Shown one piece after another: positions 9,039 through 16,890 of a stretch of DNA of 64,000 nucleotides. Every line of letters begins with the position of its first letter. The stretch's first letter is position 1. Both the position numbers and the translations under genes were made by a program. The stretch spans positions 10,266 to 74,265 of the forward strand of contig CBDUXT010000015.1 of NCBI GenBank assembly GCA_965371245.1, given 5' to 3'. The notes beneath the pieces are model-generated. The model saw only the letters and a program-made list of their open reading frames with translations. It was not told the origin of the DNA and did no database searches. This stretch comes from CBDUXT01 sp965371245 (lineage in GTDB: Bacteria; Planctomycetota; Phycisphaerae; UBA1845).

Positions 9039-9656
9039 ATGAGTGACGATCAGCGAATCGAACAGTTTCAAAAGATGGCCGAGTCCGACCCGCGGAATGA
9101 GCTGGGCCACTTCAGCCTGGGAAAGGCCTACATGGACAACGGCCGCTTCGACGACGCGATCGGATCGCTCTCGCGCGCGGTCGAGCTGAACGACCGGATG
9201 TCGAAGGGATACCAGATTCTCGGCGACGCCTACAACCGTTCCGGCCAGCGGGAACGCGCGGTGGAGACGTTGACACGCGGCGTCACCGTGGCCGACAAAC
9301 AGGGCGACCGTATGCCCCGCGACGCGATGGCGGCGATGCTCAAAGAGATGGGCGCCCCCGTGCCCGCGATGCAGGAATCATCGAAACCAACCGGCGGCGC
9401 GGACGAGGCACCGTCGCCGTCCAAGGGGTTTCAGTGCGCGCGATGTCGTCGTCCCACCGGGCAACTGGAGAAGGTGCCGTTCAAGGGGGCGATGGGTCTT
9501 ACGATCATCGACAACGTCTGTTCGACCTGCTGGCACGAATGGATCTCCATGGGTACCAAGGTCATCAACGAGCTGTCCCTCACGCTCAGTACCAAGGCGG
9601 GCCAGGAATCGTACGACCAGTACATGATCGAGTTTCTCCAACTGGAGGACCGATAA
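9039..9656 (+). CDS. TPR protein fused to a YggX-like Fe(II)-trafficking domain
   Basis: The 205-aa product has two parts. Residues about 20-85 are tetratricopeptide repeats (LGKAYMDNGRFDDAIGSLSRAVEL, LGDAYNRSGQRERAVETLTRG), which usually bind partner proteins. After a Pro/Ser-rich linker, residues about 129-203 resemble the bacterial YggX/Fe(2+)-trafficking family, matching its pattern of a Gly-rich start, a W-x-x-W-containing helix, an INE motif and a closing Phe-Leu. Two CxxC pairs (C133/C136 and C161/C164) could form a metal site, whereas classical YggX has a single conserved Cys. YggX is linked to iron supply and protection of Fe-S clusters, so a scaffold role near Fe-S proteins is an inference. 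ATG 9039 is preferred over upstream frame extensions because the conserved region starts there. Confidence 0.75.
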   Translation: MSDDQRIEQFQKMAESDPRNELGHFSLGKAYMDNGRFDDAIGSLSRAVELNDRMSKGYQILGDAYNRSGQRERAVETLTRGVTVADKQGDRMPRDAMAAMLKEMGAPVPAMQESSKPTGGADEAPSPSKGFQCARCRRPTGQLEKVPFKGAMGLTIIDNVCSTCWHEWISMGTKVINELSLTLSTKAGQESYDQYMIEFLQLEDR

Positions 9657-9748
9657 GAGCCCATCTCAAAACTGTGCGGCACCACCATCTTGCCGGTGCG
9701 GTTCACGGGCTGGAAGTCTGTGCCACGCTTGTTGTTGGGATAGGCTCT
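9656..9748. repeat. Intergenic repeat bounded by 14-bp inverted repeats (family A core)
   Basis: The ends AGAGCCCATCTCAA (9656-9669) and TTGGGATAGGCTCT (9735-9748) are inverted repeats with two mismatches. Inside are a weak CACC...GGTG hairpin and a CACGGGCTGGAAGTCTGTGCCAC hairpin, the core shared with other family A copies. It begins at the last base of the preceding stop codon. I see no target duplication. Confidence 0.6.
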
Positions 9749-10158
9749 AAGCGGATCACGCGCGTCTTGGTCACTTCCATACGAAGGCGCGTACGAGCGA
9801 TCTGAAGATCGGTGGTACCGATGTATTACGTCCGAACGGAGCCGGTCCAATTCCCACGCGCCGACCGGGCAGCCGATAAGAAGCGGCGTGCACGGCTCCC
9901 GCGGGTTGGCTTGCCGGTGATAAAATCGCCCTGGCGCGACCTTGAGCCCCGCCCCGGGCGTACCATCCGTTGGGCCGTAGCGGGCTTTTCGGAACGGTGT
10001 CCACGAGTTTTGTGCGCCCGATCTGGAAACATGGGCGGCCGGGCCCTATACTATCGGTATCGCGGGCTGCGACGACATTCGCGTTGCCGCCCACGATACA
10101 GGGTCCAGTAACGATCAACCTTTCTGCGTGTCGAAGTGACCGAAACGGAAAGACTTCC
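9749..10158. other. Intergenic region, 410 bp
   Basis: Nothing convincing was seen here apart from GC-rich sequence. The frame of the downstream FHA gene is open back to 9970, but the extension has no domain character and lacks a better ribosome-binding site. Confidence 0.4.
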
Positions 10159-11004
10159 GTGAAAACGGACCAGGGACCATCGGAGGCCGTCCCGCTGGCG
10201 GCGGACGCCGCGCCGCGCGCGCAGCTCGTCGTACAGGGCGGAGGCGACGCGGGGAAGAGCATTCCCTGCCGACGGGTGGTAACGCTCGTGGGCTCGCGGG
10301 TGGGGTGCAAGCTTGTGCTCCGACACCCCCGGGTTGCGCCCGTCCATCTCGCCGTGGTGAATACCGGCACCAGTGTCATGGGTTTGGATCTCGTGACCAG
10401 GACCGGAACACTCCTCAACGGGTTGAAGATGGAGCATGAATGTCTCACCCATGGCGACGCGCTGACCTTGCGCCCGTGGGAGTTCAAGGTCGATCTTCAA
10501 GAGCCCACCCACTCCGGCGACGCGGACATACACCCGTTCGACCTGGAGCCGACTCCGCGTGTCATCGCGCTGGAACACGAGGAAACCGGACGCGTCATGC
10601 AGCCCAACCGCGAGCTCTGTATCATCGGGCGGCGCAACGGTTGTGACATTGTGCTGAGTGACAAGCGCGTGTCCCGCGTTCATGCCTTGCTATTGAGTTA
10701 TTTCGGGCGACCGGCCATTCTTGACCTCCTCACCCGGAATCGAACCTTGGTGAACGACCAGCCCGTTCACTTTCGCATGCTCGAAGATGGCGATGTTCTT
10801 GCGATCGGAGAATCGCGGTTCCGTGTCCGGCTCGTCGGCTCGCCCATGACCGATCGCGGGGTGAACAACGAAGACGCCGTGGAGACCACGCTGGCGTTGA
10901 ATGCGGAGGAGCGCTCCGCCGACCTCATCGACATCCACGCGACCGAAGCAGCTCAACCCTGGCGAATCGCAGACAGTCTGGACAAACTCGCTCGCAAGGC
11001 CTAG
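10159..11004 (+). CDS. Protein with two forkhead-associated (FHA) domains
   Basis: The 281-aa product is predicted cytoplasmic and has no transmembrane segment. The C-terminal FHA domain (about residues 135-225) is canonical: the GRRNGCDIVL loop, SRVHA, and a NRTLVND turn form the phosphothreonine-binding face. The N-terminal copy (about 21-105) keeps the fold pattern (VGSRVGCKLVL, GTLLNG) but has VAPVHL in place of the usual SR-x-H, so it may not bind phosphate. FHA domains read threonine phosphorylation, which fits a genome with several Hanks-type kinases, although none is adjacent. GTG 10159 is chosen because GGAAAG lies 7 bases upstream; a longer open frame starts at 9970. Confidence 0.82.
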   Translation: MKTDQGPSEAVPLAADAAPRAQLVVQGGGDAGKSIPCRRVVTLVGSRVGCKLVLRHPRVAPVHLAVVNTGTSVMGLDLVTRTGTLLNGLKMEHECLTHGDALTLRPWEFKVDLQEPTHSGDADIHPFDLEPTPRVIALEHEETGRVMQPNRELCIIGRRNGCDIVLSDKRVSRVHALLLSYFGRPAILDLLTRNRTLVNDQPVHFRMLEDGDVLAIGESRFRVRLVGSPMTDRGVNNEDAVETTLALNAEERSADLIDIHATEAAQPWRIADSLDKLARKA

Positions 11005-11032
11005 GCAAGTTTTCGGAAAAGATTGTTTCGAA

Positions 11033-11102
11033 CCGAGCCGCGAGCGTAAGCGACCGGTTTTGTGCCGGAAAGTCAGCCCGCTTCTCTACGGTCGCGGCTC
11101 GG
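11033..11102. repeat. Dispersed inverted repeat, family C
   Basis: The arms CCGAGCCGCGAGCGT (11033) and ACGGTCGCGGCTCGG (ending 11102) pair with two mismatches. The same arm sequence recurs at 46844, 46901, 48535, 50376, 53353 and 61190 in this window. Confidence 0.65.
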
Positions 11103-11168
11103 AAAAAAGCCCGCTCAAACACGCTCTGCGTTCCTTCCGTTGCCGCATGCCATCCGAGCGGGTCGTCT

Positions 11169-11270
11169 AACAGCCGGTCGAAAAAGAATCTGCTTCTCGC
11201 GTGGCGCCGGCTTCCGGTCGGTGAAAACGCGGGCTGGAAGCTCGCGCCACACTTCCAACGGCCTGCTGGT
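11169..11270. repeat. Dispersed intergenic hairpin repeat, family A
   Basis: It opens AACAGCCGGTCGAAAAAG and closes with CAACGGCCTGCTG, an imperfect inverted repeat, and contains the CGCCGGCTTCCGG and GCGGGCTGGAAGCTCGC hairpins typical of the family. Confidence 0.55.
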
Positions 11271-11485
11271 CGCCGGAAAGTGACCCTACAAACGCCGCCG
11301 ACACATTCAGACATGTCGAGGCACCGGCATGCGACCCGAAATGATTGCGATTCAGCGGAATTTTCGTAGCCTATGGGATGTTGTTCTTTCGAACCCGCCG
11401 CCTGGCTTGGTTCGAGGCGGGCGGGCCGAACGCAGGGGTCGTGCCGGAATCCGATGATCGCGGCTTTGAGTTGGAGATTGATTCG

Positions 11486-12451
11486 ATGCGAAGGTGTGCA
11501 TCTCTTCTTGCGAGTGTCATCGTTCTCGCCATGTTCATGAGCAGTTCGATGCCGTCGCAAGCGCGGTCGGCCGGCGACGCCAGGCCGCGTTTCGTGGTCG
11601 AGCTGGCCGGCGATACCGAAAGCCCCGGCGGCTCGCTGACGCTCGACGTCACCTTCTACGGCACCCAGCCGACGGGAGGCAAGGCCGAGGAGGCGCTTCG
11701 CCACTGCCTGGAGGCGGCTAGAGTCATGCACGCCAATAACGATATTGAAGCCAAGGCGTGGTTCCGCGCCTCCGTCGATGCATCCGATCGACAGGCCATC
11801 GCGCTGGGCGACGGCGCGGAAGCTCTTGTATACGTCGCCAAAGACAAGGCCGTCCGTAAGGGTGGTGCCGGCGACGCGGGATCAACCGGCACCGCCGATG
11901 ACACCGCGAGTGTCTTGCAGGATTCAAGAGTAACCGATGCCTGTCAGAGCGTGCCCGAGGAGCAGTTGTCTCGTCTGGTCGGCGTGGGGATCGCACAACG
12001 CGGCAAGGAGCGCAAGATCATCCTCAAAGCCATGCGCAATTGGGGCAAGGCGAACGACATCGCGTCATCGCGACAACTGCGCGGGTGTATGTCGGCGATA
12101 TCCAAGATGGTGGTCGCGCTAAAGAGCCCTGCCACAACCATCTCCCCCGAGGATATGTCGGCCGCCATCGCGCGCGGCAAGGAGGTCTTCCTTGGAGACA
12201 GCCACTGCGTAAACTGCCACGGAGGCGGCGGTCGTGGCGGACGGTCCGGTCCCAACCTCAGCGACAGTAAATGGCTGCACTGTGACGGCAGTATCGACGG
12301 AATTCAAAAGATCATTCTGTCCGGCGTTCCACTCAACAAGCTGAAGGACACGAGTCTGACATTCCCCATGCGCCCGGCCACCAACCTTGCGTCCGACGAG
12401 CAGGGGCTCGCCGACCTGGCCGCGTACGTCTTTAGCCTGAGTCATCCGTAG
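11486..12451 (+). CDS. Secreted c-type cytochrome with C-terminal CcoP-like domain
   Basis: The 321-aa product has an N-terminal signal peptide (MRRCASLLASVIVLAMFMSS ending near SQA), so it is exported. Residues about 40-210 contain a low-recognition region including a helical stretch with many Ala and charged residues. The last ~100 residues form one cytochrome c domain with the haem motif CVNCH, GPNLSDSKWLH, and a distal Met candidate in TFPMRP. This resembles the C-terminal domain of cbb3-oxidase CcoP and soluble electron carriers of that class. ATG 11486 is preceded by GGAG at 11473-11476, 9 bases upstream; longer in-frame starts would hide the signal peptide. It stands alone, so its redox partner is unknown. 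Confidence 0.8.
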   Translation: MRRCASLLASVIVLAMFMSSSMPSQARSAGDARPRFVVELAGDTESPGGSLTLDVTFYGTQPTGGKAEEALRHCLEAARVMHANNDIEAKAWFRASVDASDRQAIALGDGAEALVYVAKDKAVRKGGAGDAGSTGTADDTASVLQDSRVTDACQSVPEEQLSRLVGVGIAQRGKERKIILKAMRNWGKANDIASSRQLRGCMSAISKMVVALKSPATTISPEDMSAAIARGKEVFLGDSHCVNCHGGGGRGGRSGPNLSDSKWLHCDGSIDGIQKIILSGVPLNKLKDTSLTFPMRPATNLASDEQGLADLAAYVFSLSHP

Positions 12452-14069
12452 CAGCCCGTTGAAAAGCGCCTGACCTCGGTGTGGCACCGGCTCTCAGCGG
12501 GGTACGTGTTTAGCATGCCGTGATTCGGGCAACTGTCCGGACGGAGCGGCAGATCAATAGCCCACGGCGCCGGCCGTGGAGATGAACCCATCGAAACCCA
12601 CCCATCGCCCCATCCTTGGCACGTGTGCCACTGCTCTTGAGCAGTAACTGGATGGCCCACCCGCTTCAGCGGTGGGGGACGCGAATCCCCCTGAGTGTAT
12701 GAGCACACGGTCGGTAGCGGGTGGGGACGGATCGCCCCGAATCCCAACACACTTTCCCGGTCCATTCCCACCCTTGCTTCGCAAGAACGGGGCGCCCGTC
12801 CAACTTGATGGCATGGAACCGTGGGGATCGACGGTCCCCGTGTCCGCGCGGGCTGAAGACCGCGGCTCCGGACGAAGAAACGGGGCGTGGTGCGTACGGC
12901 TCGTGCCAGGGAGATGGGACAGGCTCTACTACCGCGTCTCAAGAGCCTCCTTTTTGAGCCGCACCGGCGTGGCGAAGAGTGGAGCGGTCGCCCGAAGACC
13001 CAGGAAGCGGTCTTACATTCCCCGAGAAAACCGCTTCCGACGGGGGTCGAGGTTGTCAGCCGGAAGCGTCGGCCACGCGCACGGCTGAGAGACCGAAACC
13101 AGAGGTTGCGGACGGAACCGCTTACCAGGAACGGCAAGGGGATAAGAGCTCAGACTCGAACTTGGCGAGCGAAGCAGATCAACACCGAAGGCATCGAAAT
13201 CTGTCGCACACTGAGACTCCCGAACGGGGAGGATGCGACTGACAAGTCCGTTGCACACGAGCTACTACGCGAGATTCTGCGGCGTGTCGAACGCGGGGCG
13301 GCGGGCCTGATTGCTCCGTTTGTCGAGGCCGTGTCCACGTCGATGTGAGTCGTACTTCGCCGCCATCTCCGGCAGGTCGGGCGCAGAGGATGTGGGTGTT
13401 CTCCTGTCGAGCAAGTTCGATCCTATCTCCAGTGGAGGATGGAACCCAATGACATTCACCGGCTTGCCGATTTCAACAAGGGTCGTTTTGATCGAGCACT
13501 CGGCACGGTCGCGGACAAGGGCTGATCGCGTCGCATGGTCAATGTCTACCGACGATGTGCCCATTCGTCTGGTGAGTGGTGCGTCAAGGTTGCTCGCGTC
13601 CCGGACCGGAACCCAGTGGCTGCCATCGCTCTGCGGAACGAGGCCGCTGACAAGCGGAAGCTGCGACGAGCACTTGGCATCGACGGGGCACGAACATTGC
13701 TCGGCGTGCGTGGTTCACGCAGGCTGTTTTGGGCGAATCAACTTTGGACCGGACTTGGCGTGTCCGAGGTTCGGGCCTTTCAGGGATGTCATCCACACCT
13801 CAGAGGCGAGAGGGCGTGTGTCCGCCTGCGGGCCGAGATTCGGAAGCTTCCGGGCTTGAGGCACCCCGAGCGAGACACGGATGGGGCGACCGGAACAGAC
13901 GATGCGGCCGCCTGCCGAGGGCTTGCATCCAGGCTCGCATCGACGCATGGCATTTCACGCCTTCGGGTGGCAAGAACGGGCACTCAGACGGAAACACTGT
14001 CGAAAGACCGAAGCGACGTAAGCGGAAGTGAGGACAACGGGTTACAACAGTTTCCATCCGGTGGCAAAC
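12452..14069. other. 1.6-kb region without a recognisable gene
   Basis: The region opens with a family A repeat directly at the stop codon (12450-12500). Around 12620-12680 are small hairpins (ACTGCT-CTTG-AGCAGT, and a CCCACC/GGTGGG stem). Several overlapping frames are open, including minus-strand 13265-13564 and plus-strand 13311-13859, but none gives a recognisable domain, a good ribosome-binding site or a consistent codon pattern. Its position next to a tRNA fragment suggests old mobile-element DNA or a decayed integration region. Confidence 0.5.
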
Positions 14070-14112
14070 TCGGGGCGACTGGATTCGAACCAGCGACTTC
14101 CTGCTCCCAAAG
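14070..14112 (-). tRNA. 3' fragment of tRNA-Pro(TGG), not a full gene; likely attachment-site scar
   Basis: Read on the minus strand, the segment runs from the anticodon loop (CTTTGGGAGCAGG) through variable loop and a perfect T-arm loop (GCTGGTTCGAATCCAGT) to the acceptor 3' strand CGCCCCG and discriminator A at 14070. A matching 5' acceptor strand (CGGGGCG) and D-arm are absent upstream, and the 5' anticodon stem is already mismatched. Tyrosine-recombinase elements often integrate between anticodon loop and tRNA 3' end, leaving such a half copy at one boundary. No complete tRNA-Pro was found in the window. Confidence 0.7.
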
Positions 14113-14305
14113 CGGCTCAAGACATCCGCCGAACGACTCGAAAAACACTTGTTTTATAGAGTCTACACCACATTCGCATCTCTTGCAAGTCGTTGCAAAG
14201 AATAGCGGTTCTAAGCGTGGTATCGCGGTAGCCGGAGATGAAAAACGGTAATTACCGGATTGGTGACGGGGCGTGGCACAGCTAGCTCGGCCAAGACGTA
14301 GCGTT

Positions 14306-14342
14306 GGCGAAAACACGGCCCATGCAACAGGAACCAGCTAGG
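14306..14342. repeat. 37-bp repeat, copy 1 (copy 2 at 32308-32344)
   Basis: The sequence starts GGCGAAAACACGGCC and ends with AGCTAGG. It matches 32308-32344 at 36 of 37 positions in the same orientation, while flanks on both sides are unrelated. Copies 18 kb apart, both beside integration scars or insertion-sequence debris, suggest a mobile-element end. Confidence 0.7.
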
Positions 14343-14448
14343 AGCAACCAAATTGGGTTAGGGCACATGCTTGTGCGGCGAAGAGCTGTCCAACGAGCTG
14401 TGCAACGTATCCCAACAGCAGCAACACGAAGCCAATAGCGACTGCCAT
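14338..14448 (-). CDS. 36-aa single-pass membrane microprotein
   Basis: ATG at 14448 is preceded at 7 bases by a perfect AAGGAG (14456-14461), one of the best ribosome-binding sites in the window. The product MAVAIGFVLLLLGYVAQLVG continues for 16 residues, ending TQFGCS; it is one hydrophobic helix with a polar tail, two Cys and no charged residues. The stop codon lies inside the 37-bp repeat. No family is recognised. The strong start and helix argue for a real microprotein, possibly a toxin-like or membrane-complex peptide, but that role is speculative. Confidence 0.5.
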   Translation of the reverse strand: MAVAIGFVLLLLGYVAQLVGQLFAAQACALTQFGCS

Positions 14449-14558
14449 TCTGCTTCTCCTTGTGGGCTGACAGACTACACCGGGATTGCCCGTTTGTAGG
14501 TTTCAAGCCGCGATCGTGCGCAGACGAACCACTCGATTCAAGCGCTGCCCGGTGATGC

Positions 14559-14786
14559 CTATCCGCACTTGACGCACAAGCCCTCTCGACGGCGGCGCCA
14601 TCGCACCACCCGGCCTCGGACGAACACCAAAGCCGGGTACAGGCCGAAGAGCACCGCGAGCACCCACGCCGCAACGCCCAGGATCAGCGTGTCCTGTCCG
14701 CCCATGGCGTGGATGCGCCCGTACACAAAGCCGGGGAAGCCGCCGTCTTGCACACCGGTCCACGTTGCGGTGCTCCATCGTGGCAC
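14559..14786 (-). pseudogene. Truncated membrane protein with broken C-terminal zinc ribbon
   Basis: The frame encodes one hydrophobic helix (LILGVAAWVLAVLFGLYPALVFV), an Arg-rich stretch and GLCVKCG, then stops. The intact relative at 22070-22510 continues CLDCGYDLTGNVTGVCSECG after the same helix-Arg layout. Here the frame hits TAG directly after CG, while another frame continues GITGQ, so a small deletion or frameshift probably removed the second half of the zinc ribbon. The frame begins with GTG at 14786, overlapping another ORF in a different frame, so the N-terminus is uncertain. Confidence 0.45.
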
Positions 14787-14998
14787 GCCTGCTCCCGTTG
14801 AACCCAGAATCTGCGTGCCAACTCCACGGCCATCTTGTACAGATCGTTGCCCCTTACAACGAACCGCTCGCCCGATCGTTCATCGACGGCTTCGATCAAG
14901 TGCCGGTCCTTGTCAGCCCCGAGCGTCCCTACAGTACAACTCGTGGGAGGTGCGGGCTCATATGGATCAGAGTCTTGTAGCTTGATGTTCCAGCCCAC
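14684..14998 (-). CDS. Hypothetical protein, start and integrity uncertain
   Basis: The first ~70 residues read like a folded protein (GTLGADKDRHLIEAVDERSGERFVVRGNDLYKMAVELARRF), but the rest loses that character and a different frame (ending 14559) becomes protein-like, suggesting a frameshift joining the two. The ATG at 14998 overlaps the end of the alanine racemase gene by 70 bases, so the true start may be later. No family is recognised. Confidence 0.35.
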   Translation of the reverse strand: MGWNIKLQDSDPYEPAPPTSCTVGTLGADKDRHLIEAVDERSGERFVVRGNDLYKMAVELARRFWVQREQACHDGAPQRGPVCKTAASPALCTGASTPWADRTR

Positions 14999-16134
14999 TC
15001 GGCGACTTCTTGTGCCGTCACCGTCGAGGCTTCTTGCCGACCCATCAGGACGGCTACGTCCCCAATCTCAGTCGGCTTCCCCGAGTTGGTTACGTTGACC
15101 GTCGTGTGGTTCGCGGTCACGTCGATGATCGGACAGCGAGTCCCGCGAATGATAACGGCGCCTCTGCCTGCGGCTCGATGCGAGTAGCCGTCGGAGTAGC
15201 CCACCGGAAGCGTCGCCACAACCGTCTCGCTCTTGGCCGTGAATTTCCGGTGGTAGGAGACGGAATCCCCCGGGTTTAGCTTCTTGACGTAAGCTACCTT
15301 GGCCTTGAGCGTAAGGGCTGGGCGAAGATCGAGCTTGCGCGCTCGGTATTCCTTAGCCGAGGGATACTCCCCGTAAACCATGATACCCGGCCGAACCATG
15401 TCGAGGTGCGCCGCGGGGAACGCGAGCACACCCGCGCTGCTTGCAAGATGCCTCAGCCCGAGGGGAAGACCACGGCTAGTAGCCGTTTGAGCGACTTCAA
15501 GAAACCGCGCGAGCTGAACCCGATCAAAGGCTTCGTCTTCCGTCAACGCGGAAAACACGCCTTCGATCTTGACCTCGGGCATAGAGGCCAGTTTCTCGAG
15601 AAACGCGATCGCCTGCGAATGCACTACGCCCACACGGCCGAGGCCGGTGTCAATTTTGACATGCACACTGGCCCGTTCATTCAGCTTGCGCGAAGCGGCA
15701 GCCAGTGCGTCTATGTCGTCGGTGTAGACGGTTTGTGCGACGTTCGCACGAACCAACTCTTCCGTCGAAGCGGGTGAGAAGGGGCCGAAGTTGAGGATCG
15801 GAACGGTGATCCCATTGGCGCGAAGGCTGAGCGCTTCAGAGATCGTGCCAACGGCCAAAGCATCGATGCGCGCCCGCTCCAGGATCTTGCCAACCTCGAC
15901 GACGCCATGGCCATAGCCGTTCGCCTTCACGACCGCCATGACGGGGCGGCCACTTGCCTCTTTCCGAATCTGTGAGAGGTTCCACGAAATCGCCGCCTGA
16001 TCGATTTCCAGCCACGGGCCAACGTGATCTTGCGACGGCGCTGGGCGACTCGGCGACGGGGCGCCTTCGGATGCAAGGAGGAAGGGGATTCCCGCAGCAA
16101 CCTTCAAGGCGTCCCGGCGTCCCATCTGATTCAT
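14929..16134 (-). CDS. alr: Alanine racemase with Tat-type signal sequence
   Basis: Alanine racemase is a PLP enzyme interconverting L- and D-alanine for peptidoglycan. The 401-aa product has the PLP-lysine motif VVKANGYGHG (Lys70), the KIDTGLGRVG block, the MVRPGIMVYGEYP segment and the GYSDGY motif with the catalytic Tyr. The body is about 30 residues longer at its N-terminus than cytoplasmic Alr: it begins MNQMGRRDALKVAAGIPFLLA, a twin-arginine-like motif plus hydrophobic core, followed by a Ser/Pro linker before the barrel starts near residue 41. This suggests export to the periplasm, as for broad-spectrum racemases, which release D-amino acids there. A tight start at ATG 16134 includes the signal. 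Confidence 0.88.
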   Translation of the reverse strand: MNQMGRRDALKVAAGIPFLLASEGAPSPSRPAPSQDHVGPWLEIDQAAISWNLSQIRKEASGRPVMAVVKANGYGHGVVEVGKILERARIDALAVGTISEALSLRANGITVPILNFGPFSPASTEELVRANVAQTVYTDDIDALAAASRKLNERASVHVKIDTGLGRVGVVHSQAIAFLEKLASMPEVKIEGVFSALTEDEAFDRVQLARFLEVAQTATSRGLPLGLRHLASSAGVLAFPAAHLDMVRPGIMVYGEYPSAKEYRARKLDLRPALTLKAKVAYVKKLNPGDSVSYHRKFTAKSETVVATLPVGYSDGYSHRAAGRGAVIIRGTRCPIIDVTANHTTVNVTNSGKPTEIGDVAVLMGRQEASTVTAQEVAEWAGTSSYKTLIHMSPHLPRVVL

Positions 16135-16202
16135 TGCAAGCCTCCGAGATGTGCCGTCTTGACCGGTTGAGCAAACCCAGTCCTGCCATGCTAGTGGTTT
16201 AA

Positions 16203-16594
16203 CGATGACGCCTCAATCCCGGCCCATCACCTCGTACCGCTTGAACACCAGCCGCGCCCGCAGCTCCGTCGCCGCAAGCCGAGCCTTCTCGTCAGCGTCC
16301 GTGCTCTCCAGCGTCTCGTCACCCAACCATGCGATCACGTTCTCACGGAACATGAAGTACGCCGGCACCTTGTCGGGATCGGCTTCGAGCGTGTCGATGA
16401 GGGCTTGGGCGCTCGCCAAGGTCCGGTGCGTCGTTCATCTTCTCGCGCCACGCCCGCTCGTGGAGCGCGCCTCAGCACGCCTGGGCGCCGCCTTCGCCCC
16501 CGTCGTACTCCGGCTGAACGGCCGGGCACTCCGCGCTAAGCGCGCGCACGCCGGAAACGTCGTCGTCATGTGTCCGCCTGGATGTCGCCGCCGT
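16203..16594. other. Region without a reliable gene
   Basis: The minus-strand frame 16213-16419 reads ALIDTLEADPDKVPAYFMF and ends KRYEVMGRD, which looks like the C-terminus of a real protein, but it starts at TTG and is preceded by frame-shifted sequence. It is probably a gene remnant; nothing else is seen. Confidence 0.35.
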
Positions 16595-16885
16595 TCAGGA
16601 CCGTCCCTCCGACCGACTGCCTGAATCCGCCGAAGAGACTGAAGGATGTCGCCCGCCCGCCCACCGCGCCCGAATTGTCGAGCGTGATCGTACCACGACG
16701 CCGGAGTGATTATCCAGGCCCAAATCGATCACGGCGCGAAACACTATGCGGTCGCCGCTGTAGGGAATCAGTCCCACGTCGATTAGAACTATCCCGTTGA
16801 AGCCGGTTGCTCGGATCGTGACAGTCCGAGTTGGGTCCGCATGGAACGGGATCCCCGCTCTCATCGGGTTCGTCTCGTCCGCCAA
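16595..16885 (-). pseudogene. Frame-shifted trailing domain of the upstream secreted protein
   Basis: This frame reads TRTVTIRATGFNGIVLIDVG and LIPYSGDRIVFRAVIDLG, a beta-sandwich-like segment analogous to the last domain of the protein encoded at 16891-18201. It is in another frame and begins just past that gene's stop; reading through with a one-base shift near 16895-16905 joins the two. It may be a lost second domain or an independent remnant. Confidence 0.35.
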
Positions 16886-16890
16886 AATGG

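Noticed and set aside
9970..10158. N-terminal extension of the FHA protein
   Set aside because: No FHA similarity; GTG 10159 has a ribosome-binding site.
12887..13348. Possible group II intron or reverse-transcriptase region at 12.6-13.4 kb
   Set aside because: No reverse-transcriptase motif, no convincing domain V/VI structure, and no ORF with homology was seen.
13535..14251. 238-aa plus-strand ORF containing GATGFEPATSCSQSGS
   Set aside because: That phrase is the translated antisense of the tRNA-Pro fragment, a common false ORF; the rest has no domain.
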